A DNA stretch of 64,000 bases from Klebsiella ornithinolytica NBRC 105727 = ATCC 31898. GTDB taxonomy: Bacteria; Pseudomonadota; Gammaproteobacteria; Enterobacterales; Enterobacteriaceae. Position 1 is the first letter of the stretch; each line of letters begins with the position of its first letter. The stretch is from assembly GCF_001598295.1 (NCBI RefSeq), contig NZ_BCYR01000002.1, forward strand, positions 372,001-436,000, in the 5' to 3' direction. The notes under the pieces are model-generated. The model had not been told where the DNA came from. It did not search any database and worked only from the letters and a program-made list of their open reading frames with translations. This document shows, one piece after another, positions 57,020 to 64,000 of the stretch. Made by a program: the position numbers and the translations under genes.

Positions 57020-57536
57020 TGATAATCTTCTCCACGCCTCCCACCACCTGTCCGACCGGATGCTTGCGCGAGCGAGAGCAGACATGCGCCGGCTCATCGC
57101 ACACCAGGCAGCGGCGCATGTGCAGCCCCAGCGACAGACGGCCAACGTGGCCATCCTGCGGGCAGATCACATCCAGATCCCACAGCCTACCGAGCGGATG
57201 ACTCTGCTCCAGCGCCACGCAGTGGGCCTTGATCTCCGGCGCATTATGCGCCACGGACCACATCGCCTCAGGCCCCGTCGGGAGCCACAGCACCTGGCGA
57301 TCCCGCACCGGCCAGCGGTTCTCCCACAGCAGCTGGTCGCACATCTGGAGCGCCACGCCCATCGTATTGCGGTAGCGGAGACTATTTTTTACCGTTCCCG
57401 GCGTCACCAGGGTCAGCGAAATAATCGGCTGTTGATAACGTCTTAGCCAGTCAGCCTGGCGCGCCGCGCGGCACTCTTTCGCCGCCAGCCACGCCTCCAG
57501 GCTGACACCCGCCTCCACGGGTGTCGCAGTGGTCAT
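56997..57536 (-). CDS. citX: Apo-citrate lyase phosphoribosyl-dephospho-CoA transferase CitX
   Basis: Attaches the CitG product to the acyl carrier protein CitD. The protein has 179 residues from MTTATPVEAGVSLEAWL, similar to E. coli CitX. The family block SLTLVTPGTVKNSLRYRNTM is near residue 40, and the C-terminal MRRCLVCDEPAHVCSRSRKH near 140 has conserved cysteines. It follows citF after 4 bases and overlaps citG. Confidence 0.93.
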   Translation of the reverse strand: MTTATPVEAGVSLEAWLAAKECRAARQADWLRRYQQPIISLTLVTPGTVKNSLRYRNTMGVALQMCDQLLWENRWPVRDRQVLWLPTGPEAMWSVAHNAPEIKAHCVALEQSHPLGRLWDLDVICPQDGHVGRLSLGLHMRRCLVCDEPAHVCSRSRKHPVGQVVGGVEKIINDWFARD

Positions 57537-57540
57537 GTTG

Positions 57541-59058
57541 CTACTCCTTAACCTGGCGCACGGTATCAATCACCCGCCCGTCGCGGTAGCGAATGACGCC
57601 GACGATTTTGTCCGTGAATTCAATGGGTCTGGGGACCCCGCAGAGCGAGATAGCCCGCGCGTACAGCGCGTCGATATCGACGATGTTCATCCCGGCGGCA
57701 ATCAGGCGCGCGCGGATCTCCGGTCGTGCCGGATTCACCGCAATGCCGTGGTCAGTGACCAGGACATCGATGCTTTCTCCCGGCGTCAGTCGCGTCGTCA
57801 CCCGCTTCACTACCGTGGGAATGCGGCTACGCAGCAGCGGGGCGACGACAATAGTCAGGTTTGCCGCTGCCGCCACATCACAGTGACCGCCGGACGCCCC
57901 GCGCATGACGCCGTCGGAACCGGTAATCACGTTAACGTTGAAATCGACGTCGATTTCCAGCGCGCTGAGAATAGCCACGTCGAGCTGGTCACAGCTCGCC
58001 GCCTTGCTGCCCGGGTTGGCATAGACGTTGGTGGAGATCTCCACATGATGAGGGTTGCGCGCCAGCGAAGCGGCCGCCTGACCGTCGAAGCACTGCGTAT
58101 CGAGCAGCTTTTCAATCAGTCCTTTCTCATGCAGATCCACCAGACTGCCGGTAATCCCCCCCAGCGCAAAACGGGCTTTCACGCCGCTACGCTCCATCTT
58201 CTCTTCCATAAAGCGGGTGCAGGCGGTGGCCGCCGCACCGGAGCCGGTCTGCATCGAAAAACCGTCCCTGAAGTACCCGGAGTGCTCAATCACATCTGCC
58301 GCATAGCGGGCGATCATCAGTTCACGCGGGTTACTGGTGACGCGCGCCGCGCCGACGCTGATCTTCGCCGGGTCGCCCACGCTATCCACCTGCACGATGT
58401 AATCCACCTGATCCTGCATCAGGCTCGCGGGCATATTGGGGAAAGGCACCAGTTCTTCAGTCAGCAGCACCACCCGTCGGGCAAAGTGCGCATCGACCAT
58501 CGCATAGCCGAGCGAACCGCAGCAGGAGCGCCCGTGGGTGCCGTTGGCATTGCCGAACTCATCGCTGCACGGCACACCGAGAAACGCGACGTCAATGTTC
58601 AGCTCGCCATCCTGTAATAATTTCACTCGCCCGCCGTGGGAATGGATCTGCACCGGCTCATCCATCACTCCGTGGGAGATAGCCTCCGCCAGTTTCCCGC
58701 GCATCCCTGAGGTATAAATGCGACGAATCACCCCGCTCTGGATATGTTCGATAAGAGCATCGTTGCAGGTCATCAAGGAGCTGGAAGCCAACGTCAGGCC
58801 TTTAAAACCCATTTGCGCCAGCTTCGCCACCACGCTGTTAATCACCCGATCGCCTTCACGGAAGGCATGGTGAAAGGAGATAGTCATTCCGTCCTGCAGG
58901 CCGCTGCGCACCACCGCCTCCTCGAGGGATTCACACAGCTTACGGCGATGCTTTTCCTCTACGTCGGCCAGCCAGGGCGTCGCGCTGAGGGCAGAATCAA
59001 ACGGTTTTAAATCCCGCAGATGGGGGAAGGTCGCATGGAGAAGTTCTGTCTGGTTCAT
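57541..59058 (-). CDS. citF: Citrate lyase alpha subunit (citrate CoA-transferase)
   Basis: Transfers the acetyl-ACP thioester so that citryl-ACP forms and acetate is released. The protein has 505 residues from MNQTELLHATFPHL. Glycine-rich CoA-transferase blocks are visible (HSHGGRVKLL near 155, GSDGVMRGASGGHCDVAA near 400). An upstream ATG at 59202 would extend into citE and is wrong. It follows citE by 10 bases. Confidence 0.95.
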   Translation of the reverse strand: MNQTELLHATFPHLRDLKPFDSALSATPWLADVEEKHRRKLCESLEEAVVRSGLQDGMTISFHHAFREGDRVINSVVAKLAQMGFKGLTLASSSLMTCNDALIEHIQSGVIRRIYTSGMRGKLAEAISHGVMDEPVQIHSHGGRVKLLQDGELNIDVAFLGVPCSDEFGNANGTHGRSCCGSLGYAMVDAHFARRVVLLTEELVPFPNMPASLMQDQVDYIVQVDSVGDPAKISVGAARVTSNPRELMIARYAADVIEHSGYFRDGFSMQTGSGAAATACTRFMEEKMERSGVKARFALGGITGSLVDLHEKGLIEKLLDTQCFDGQAAASLARNPHHVEISTNVYANPGSKAASCDQLDVAILSALEIDVDFNVNVITGSDGVMRGASGGHCDVAAAANLTIVVAPLLRSRIPTVVKRVTTRLTPGESIDVLVTDHGIAVNPARPEIRARLIAAGMNIVDIDALYARAISLCGVPRPIEFTDKIVGVIRYRDGRVIDTVRQVKE

Positions 59059-59068
59059 TGTTTTATCC

Positions 59069-59944
59069 TTAACGGCGGACGCCGGAGGCGGCCGCGCGTT
59101 CCAGCACTCTCTGTGCGTGGTTAATAATCGGGGCGTCGACCATTTTGCCGTTGAGCGAGACCACGCCCAGGCCATTGCGTTCCCCCTCCTGCGCGGCCTC
59201 AATCACTAACTGCGCGTGTTCAACCTCCTGCCGGGTTGGCGCATACGCATTGTGCAGCAGGTCAATCTGACGCGGGTTAATCAACGATTTGCCGTTAAAG
59301 CCCATTTTGCGAATCAACTCGACTTCGCGCAGGAATCCGGCTTCGTCGTTCACGTCTGACCACACCACGTCGAAGGCATCGATGCCGGCTGCCCGCGCGG
59401 CATGCAGTACCGCACAGCGGGCGTAGAACAGTTCGGTACCGTCGCTGCGCTCGGTCTGCATATCCATCACATAATCAAAGGCCGCCAGCGCAATCCCAAT
59501 CAGCCGCGGGGAACGGCGAGCAATAGCCACGGCGTTAATGACGCCAACGGCCGACTCAATCGCCGCCATGATGCGGGTGGACCCCACTTCACGCCCGCAG
59601 TCGCGCTCGATGCGCACCAGGTGGCTTTCCAGTTCGTCGATATCTTCCGGAGTATCGGTTTTCGGCAATCGGATCACGTCCACGCCAGCTCGCACGGCGG
59701 CTTCCAGATCCAGCAAGCCAAACGGCGTGCTCAGCGGGTTAATGCGCACCACGGTTTCGATATCCTGATACATCGGGTGCTGGAGCGCATGCCAGACCAG
59801 CAGGCGCGCGCTGTCTTTCTCGCGCAGCGCCACCGCGTCCTCAAGATCGAACATGATCGAATCGGGACGGTAGATAAAGGCGGTAGAGAGCATCGCTGCG
59901 TTAGCGCCCGGCAGGAATAACATGCTACGACGGAGCCTGTTCAT
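59069..59944 (-). CDS. citE: Citrate lyase beta subunit (citryl-ACP lyase)
   Basis: Cleaves citryl-ACP to acetyl-ACP and oxaloacetate. TIM-barrel of 291 residues of the HpcH/HpaI-CitE family. The substrate arginine lies near [15 protein letters not shown], the Mg ligands are in [14 protein letters not shown] (about 32) and IESAVGV (about 133) and the following [11 protein letters not shown]. The ATG at 59944 shares one base with the citD stop (TGATG). A GTG one codon earlier is also possible. Confidence 0.95.
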   Translation of the reverse strand: MNRLRRSMLFLPGANAAMLSTAFIYRPDSIMFDLEDAVALREKDSARLLVWHALQHPMYQDIETVVRINPLSTPFGLLDLEAAVRAGVDVIRLPKTDTPEDIDELESHLVRIERDCGREVGSTRIMAAIESAVGVINAVAIARRSPRLIGIALAAFDYVMDMQTERSDGTELFYARCAVLHAARAAGIDAFDVVWSDVNDEAGFLREVELIRKMGFNGKSLINPRQIDLLHNAYAPTRQEVEHAQLVIEAAQEGERNGLGVVSLNGKMVDAPIINHAQRVLERAAASGVRR

Positions 59945-60234
59945 CACAGCGTCCTCCAGTCGATATGCGGTTCATCGGCAGCGCGCAGCACCGCGCTTTG
60001 CAGGCGCGCGCGAATGACGCAATCCAGCGCGCCTTTGTCTTCGATGATAATCAACCCCTGCCGCACCGCCATCGCGTGCAGCGTTTCCTCAACCACCTGA
60101 CGAATCTGCTCGCCAAACTGCTTTATCACTTCACTGTGGATGACAATCTCCAGCTCGCCGTCGGCGGGGGCGATTTTCACCATCAGGTCGCTGGACTCCT
60201 GCGTACCGGCCAGCGCCTCCCTTACAATTTTCAT
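59944..60234 (-). CDS. citD: Citrate lyase acyl carrier protein (gamma subunit)
   Basis: A 96-residue carrier of the phosphoribosyl-dephospho-CoA arm. Ser14 in [16 protein letters not shown] is the attachment residue of the family, and [12 protein letters not shown] follows as in other CitD proteins. The ATG at 60234 gives the family length. It is coupled to citE. Confidence 0.95.
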   Translation of the reverse strand: MKIVREALAGTQESSDLMVKIAPADGELEIVIHSEVIKQFGEQIRQVVEETLHAMAVRQGLIIIEDKGALDCVIRARLQSAVLRAADEPHIDWRTL

Positions 60235-60250
60235 GATCGTTTCCTGATAA

Positions 60251-61273
60251 TTAAGCGACTTCCGCGCTGTAGTGCGCTTCGAGATGCGCGAAAGTGGATT
60301 CCGGGACAATGTCCCGAATACGAGAATACTGTTCTGTCTTAAGTAAACGACGGACTTCCGAGGCCGAAATGGCGCTTCCCCCAACCTTAATACGGGTCAT
60401 CTCCTCAACGTTGATACGACCCGCCAGCAGTTCGTGCAGCGTCTGGTTGTACTGACGGGTGATATCGCAAAACGGCTCGGAGCCGATAAAACGATGGGTA
60501 ATGCCGAGAGACGGCGCGATGTAGTCGCGAAAGATCAGCACGTCGATTTCACTCCACGCCTGCTGCACTTTTCCGCTCTCTTTCAGGAAGTAGGCCGGAA
60601 AAGTGGCGCGCGAAATGATGTACTGCGAGCCCTCGTGCACGGAGACATTCGCCAGATGCGCCACTCCGGCCCGTACCATCTCCAGACGCGCGGCGAACGG
60701 AAAGAATGAGGCGTCTTCACGTACCACAAACAGATGCAGCCAGTCGCAGCGTGCCGCCGCGTGTTCCACCAGATGGCGGTGGCCAAGCGTGAACGGATTC
60801 GCATTCATGACAATCGCCCCGATATCCTTGCCGGGCCGGCGCTCACCGCGCAGCGAACGGCAGTAGCGCGTAATGCCCTGCGGCGTGTTCTCCATCAATA
60901 CCGCGTTATTGCCACTGCGGGCGACAGGCCAGAAGCCGCTGCGGGAAAAGCGCTCCTCGTTACAGGGCCGGGTGCAGAGGAAGAGATGAAAATGGCCGCG
61001 CGCGAGGGCGACGTTTTCCACTTCCGCCAGCAGCCGCGCGCTGAGATTCACACCGCGCAGCTGCTCATCGACCGCCACGCATTTGATAACGTTGGCGGCC
61101 AGCCCCGCGCAGCCCACCAGCTGCTCTCCGGACCAGGCCTCAACGAACAGCGTGATATCGTTGTCCATCCCCAGACCGCTGTCCGTCAGCAGGTAACGAA
61201 TCCGGCTCAGACGTTCCGGGTGTTGGGCCACTTCCGTGAAGCGAAAGTCGATAGCGGGTTGCGAGTCCATCAT
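60251..61273 (-). CDS. citC: Citrate lyase ligase CitC
   Basis: Acetylates the CitD prosthetic group with ATP, activating citrate lyase. The protein has about 340 residues. An N-terminal GNAT-like part precedes the nucleotidyltransferase part, whose VMNANPFTLGHRHLVE (about residues 155-170) carries the HxGH-type motif, with ISRATFPAYFL near 226 and the ISASEVRRLL site near the C-terminus. Start choice is ambiguous among GTGATGATG (61276 to 61270), with AAGG just upstream. Confidence 0.93.
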   Translation of the reverse strand: MMDSQPAIDFRFTEVAQHPERLSRIRYLLTDSGLGMDNDITLFVEAWSGEQLVGCAGLAANVIKCVAVDEQLRGVNLSARLLAEVENVALARGHFHLFLCTRPCNEERFSRSGFWPVARSGNNAVLMENTPQGITRYCRSLRGERRPGKDIGAIVMNANPFTLGHRHLVEHAAARCDWLHLFVVREDASFFPFAARLEMVRAGVAHLANVSVHEGSQYIISRATFPAYFLKESGKVQQAWSEIDVLIFRDYIAPSLGITHRFIGSEPFCDITRQYNQTLHELLAGRINVEEMTRIKVGGSAISASEVRRLLKTEQYSRIRDIVPESTFAHLEAHYSAEVA

Positions 61274-61283
61274 CACGCCTTAC

Positions 61284-62147
61284 TCAATGTGCCGTCGTCA
61301 GCGTGCTGGCTGGCGCTTCCATGATCACATTGCTGAGATGGCCAATATGCTCAATCTCAACCTCAATGCGATCGCCCTCCTGCATAAACAGCGGCGGGTT
61401 CCGCTTTTTCCCCACCCCACCCGGCGATCCGGTGATGATCACATCGCCCGGGCTTAAGCGGGTGAAGGTGCTGATGTACTCGATCAGCTCCGCCACCTTG
61501 TGGATCATGCTGCTGGTGTTGTCATCCTGAACCATCCGGCCGTTCAGCCAGGTGCGGATCGTCAGCTGATGCGGATCCGGGATCTCATCCGCGGTCGCCA
61601 TCCACGGGCCGAATGCGCCGGTCTGCCGCCAGTTTTTCCCCGCGGTAAACCAGCTGTGCTGCCAGTCGCGTGCGGATCCATCCATGTAGCAGCTGTAGCC
61701 AGCAACGTGGCGCAGCGCCTCCTCGCGACGGATGTTTTCGCCGCCTTTGCCGATAATCACCGCCAGTTCGCCTTCGTAGTCAAATTCGCGGGAATGGCGC
61801 GGTTTCAACACCGGCGCGTTGTGCGCCGTCTGAGAATCGGCAAAGCGGACAAACAGCGTCGGCGCCGGATTGTGCTGATCGAACTCTTTGCGCTTTTCGG
61901 CATAGTTCATGCCCACGCAGAGGATCTTTTCCGGCTGCTCAATCACCGGCAGGAAGGTGACGGCGCTCATCGGCACATCGACCACATCGTTGAGATAGCG
62001 GTTGGCTTCAGCCAGGCCGTTACCCTGCAGCAGCGCCTTGAGGTCGCCGTAGCGATCGCCAAGACGACGACCTAAATCAATCATCCCTTCGGCTTTGACG
62101 ATGCCGAAGCTGCGAATGTCCTGATAGATAAAGCTTGCGAGTTTCAT
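61284..62147 (-). CDS. FAH-family enzyme, candidate oxaloacetate decarboxylase/tautomerase
   Basis: A 287-residue fumarylacetoacetate hydrolase-fold protein. The N-terminal small domain is followed by CVGMNYAEKRKEF near 76. Metal ligands fit EFDYEGELAVIIG (Glu-x-Glu near 124) and the Asp in YMDGSARDWQ near 156. The C-terminal SPGDVIITGSPGGVGK is family-typical. The gene lies between the citrate transporter and citC, 10 bases before citC. Its acting on oxaloacetate, the citrate-lyase product, is an inference from context and from known FAH relatives with that activity. A dedicated aromatic-acid hydrolase role is less likely here. Confidence 0.82.
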   Translation of the reverse strand: MKLASFIYQDIRSFGIVKAEGMIDLGRRLGDRYGDLKALLQGNGLAEANRYLNDVVDVPMSAVTFLPVIEQPEKILCVGMNYAEKRKEFDQHNPAPTLFVRFADSQTAHNAPVLKPRHSREFDYEGELAVIIGKGGENIRREEALRHVAGYSCYMDGSARDWQHSWFTAGKNWRQTGAFGPWMATADEIPDPHQLTIRTWLNGRMVQDDNTSSMIHKVAELIEYISTFTRLSPGDVIITGSPGGVGKKRNPPLFMQEGDRIEVEIEHIGHLSNVIMEAPASTLTTAH

Positions 62148-62164
62148 TGTTGTTTCCTGAAAAC

Positions 62165-63526
62165 TTAAACAAGGAAGTTGCCGAGAATCAGCAGCGAGAC
62201 CGAGACATTAATTGCGCCGCCGATACGAGTGGCAATCTGGGCGAATGGCATCAGGCTCATACGATTGCCGGCGGTCAGAATCGCCACATCGCCGGTGCCG
62301 CCCTGTCCGCTCTGGCAGCAGGAGACGATGGCGACATCAATCGGATGCATGCCAATCTTTTTGCCGACGAAGAAACCGGTCGCCACCAGCGCAGAGACGG
62401 TGCTGATAATCACCAGCAGGTTGCTGACGGTGAAAGCAGCGACCAGTTCGTGCCACGGGGTGATCGCGACGCCAACGGCAAACAGGATGGGATAGGTCAC
62501 AGAAGTCTGGAAGAATTTGTAGACCACCTGAGAACCTTCAAGGATGCGCGGGGAGACGCCGTTAAACAGTTTCACCAGCACCGCCATGAACAGCATGCCG
62601 ACCGGTGCAGGCAGACCAATCAGCTTGTGGCCCAGCATCCCCAGCATATACAGCAGTACCGCCAGCAGCGCGCCGGAAGCGATGGTAGTAACGTCGACTT
62701 TTCCAGAGAAGGCCGGCTGGGGGGCCGTTTCATCGGTATTCGCGCGGTTTGGCATCAGCTGGCCTTCACCGGTCAGGTGCGGATAGCGTTTGCCGAGTTG
62801 GTTCAGACAGCCGGAGATGATAATGGCGGTGAGGCCGCCCAGCATCACCATCGGCAGGACGCGTCCCAGCGCCACGCCCTGATCCATATGCAGCAACGTC
62901 GCATAGCCGATCGACAGCGGGATCGCCCCTTCACCCACGCCGCCCGCCATGATCGGCAGTATGATAAAGAAGAAGATCTGGAACGGTTCAAGACCGAGCG
63001 CCAGGCCCACGCTCATGCCGACGATCATGCCGACAATTTCACCGCACAGCATCGGGAAGAAGATGCGCAGGAAGCCCTGAATCAGCACGGTGCGGTTCAT
63101 GCTCATGATACTGCCGACAATAATGCAGCAGATGTAGAGATAGAGAATATTGGTGGATTTGTAGAATTTGGTGGTGGACTCCACCACCACATCCGGCAGC
63201 AGACCATAGTAGACCAGCGCCGAAGGGATGAACGTCGCGCAAATCGCCGCCGCGCCGAGCTTGCCGACAATCGGCAGACGCTTGCCGAATTCGCCGCAGG
63301 CAAAACCAAAAAACGCCAGCGTGGCAACCATCACCACGATATCGCTCGGTAACTTCCCCCCCAGACAATCGACGGCAATCAGCAGCCCGGCAAGAACAAA
63401 CAGCGGTAAAGGAATAATCCCCACTTTCCAGCTATCCATAATATGCCACCAGCGCTCTTTGAGCGAAGGTTTGTGAATATCAATTGGGTCCTGGGTAACA
63501 GAGAAAGAATCGTCAGTTGTGCTCAT
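62165..63526 (-). CDS. citW: 2-hydroxycarboxylate (citrate) transporter, CitW/CimH type
   Basis: A 453-residue membrane protein of the 2HCT family. The two re-entrant loop motifs are GGVGEGAIPLS (near residue 195) and QSGQGGTGDVAIL (near 400), each carrying the GG-x-G signature, and the C-terminal RIGGA arginine binds the substrate carboxylate. It is much closer to CitW/CimH than to the Na+-dependent CitS. It is first in the operon, so the genes downstream would be expressed with it. The symbol is inferred from the family. Confidence 0.85.
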   Translation of the reverse strand: MSTTDDSFSVTQDPIDIHKPSLKERWWHIMDSWKVGIIPLPLFVLAGLLIAVDCLGGKLPSDIVVMVATLAFFGFACGEFGKRLPIVGKLGAAAICATFIPSALVYYGLLPDVVVESTTKFYKSTNILYLYICCIIVGSIMSMNRTVLIQGFLRIFFPMLCGEIVGMIVGMSVGLALGLEPFQIFFFIILPIMAGGVGEGAIPLSIGYATLLHMDQGVALGRVLPMVMLGGLTAIIISGCLNQLGKRYPHLTGEGQLMPNRANTDETAPQPAFSGKVDVTTIASGALLAVLLYMLGMLGHKLIGLPAPVGMLFMAVLVKLFNGVSPRILEGSQVVYKFFQTSVTYPILFAVGVAITPWHELVAAFTVSNLLVIISTVSALVATGFFVGKKIGMHPIDVAIVSCCQSGQGGTGDVAILTAGNRMSLMPFAQIATRIGGAINVSVSLLILGNFLV

Positions 63527-63873
63527 TATTAAGCCCCTTGGTTATTTTGTGCAGGCAGCTTAATGTGCCAAAAGCAGACTTAATGTGAGGATCAGCATAT
63601 TAAAACCGAAACTTTAATGGATGCTATGGTTTTAATGGTTTCTTTTATTTAATGTGATTCACAGTTTATTTATTGGCGTGGTTTTTATGGTTTATTTTCT
63701 AAAACGAACAAACAAATAACATTTATTAACGTAAATTTAAGATCTGCTGCGGCAGCAATATTTTCCTTATGCAGAGCGCTTGTGCAAAGGATCACAAGTT
63801 TCCGGCAAAGCAGATGCCAGCCGGAAAAAAGATGATATATTAGCCACTTCCATTGATACCCAGCGTGATAGCG
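63527..63873. promoter_or_regulatory. Divergent control region of the citrate operon and sensor kinase
   Basis: AT-rich, no gene visible. It contains TTAATGTG three times (63560, 63580, 63650; the first two spaced exactly 20 bases) and TTTAATGG twice (63614, 63632). Such repeats on one face of the helix fit a response-regulator site. In Klebsiella, the CitB regulator and CRP act on divergent citrate promoters of this type. The assignment to CitB is inferred. Confidence 0.5.
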
Positions 63874-64000
63874 ATGAAAGTGTCATTTCAAATAAAGCTG
63901 TTCATTTCACTGACGGCCTTTTTCTCAGTACTCTTCGTGCTGTTGGGAGGCTATTATTATATTGATGTCGAAAAACAGCTGTATATGGAAATGAGCACGC
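63874..64000 (+). CDS. N-terminus of a citrate-type sensor histidine kinase, truncated by window end
   Basis: An open frame from ATG 63874 runs to the edge (42 complete codons). It begins MKVSFQIKLFISLTAFFSVL followed by the hydrophobic LGGYYYIDV, a first transmembrane helix and the start of a periplasmic part. This is typical of CitA/DpiB-type kinases. Its divergent location next to the transporter supports a CitA/CitY role. The ribosome-binding site is weak. Most of the gene is outside the window. Confidence 0.7.
   Translation, partial: MKVSFQIKLFISLTAFFSVLFVLLGGYYYIDVEKQLYMEMST

Noticed and set aside
57529-58617. A 362-codon open frame opposite citF
   Set aside because: Antisense shadow; citF is supported by homology and operon order.
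62135-63352. A 405-codon open frame opposite the citrate transporter gene
   Set aside because: Asp/His/Gln/Arg-rich translation typical of the antisense of a hydrophobic membrane protein gene.

Overview
The window is chromosomal DNA from an enteric bacterium, most probably Klebsiella or Raoultella. About 45 genes follow the gene order of the E. coli 62.8-66.5 min region (ygfB-zapA-6S RNA-fau-serA-rpiA-argP-yggE-argO-mscS-fbaA-pgk-epd-tktA-loiP ... speB-speA-yqgB-metK-galP-sprT-endA-rsmE-gshB-yqgE-ruvX ... yggR-yggS-yggT-yggU-rdgB-hemW ... yggN-yggL-trmB-mutY-yggX-mltC-nupG). The proteins are close to the E. coli ones in sequence and length. Klebsiella/Raoultella is inferred from the citrate-fermentation genes with a CitW-type transporter, a Klebsiella-type REP unit beside speA, ERIC-like repeats and the high GC content.

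Five stretches interrupt the core. (1) A DUF2238 membrane protein lies between fau and serA. (2) A 14.4-kb catabolic island (about 15.5-29.9 kb) lies between loiP and speB, which are neighbours in E. coli. It has fourteen minus-strand genes: Rieske ferredoxin, a 102-aa protein, Rieske oxygenase, SDR, IclR regulator, extradiol dioxygenase, ferredoxin reductase, MFS transporter, cupin, alpha/beta hydrolase, a second SDR, an aspartate-dehydrogenase homologue, aldehyde dehydrogenase and a ThDP-dependent decarboxylase. A divergent MFS transporter completes it. The divergent promoter region carries three GTTTCA-N4-TGAAAC-type inverted repeats, which are probable operators for the IclR protein. (3) A CsgD-like LuxR regulator lies between ruvX and yggR with no curli genes nearby. 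(4) A sugar-type ABC transporter (binding protein, single-domain ATPase, permease) sits where E. coli has yggM-ansB. (5) A citrate-lyase operon (citW-like transporter, FAH-family enzyme, citC, citD, citE, citF, citX, citG) follows nupG. A divergent sensor-kinase gene starts 127 bases before the end of the window.

The catabolic island reads as uptake, three-component ring oxygenation, dihydrodiol dehydrogenation and extradiol cleavage. The finishing enzymes are unusual: there is no meta-pathway hydratase or aldolase, and instead a 2-oxo-acid decarboxylase, an aldehyde dehydrogenase and an amino-acid-type dehydrogenase. I cannot name the substrate, and this is the best candidate in the window for an undescribed pathway. 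In the citrate operon, the FAH-family enzyme between the transporter and the ligase is a plausible oxaloacetate decarboxylase or tautomerase.

The core region also holds the glycolytic operon epd-pgk-fbaA, transketolase, the arginine-to-putrescine genes speA/speB with the microprotein gene yqgB, and metK and galP with recognisable MetJ, GalR and CRP sites. A tandem pair of ERIC-like repeats lies between gshB and yqgE. I found no tRNA, transposase, integrase or CRISPR array.
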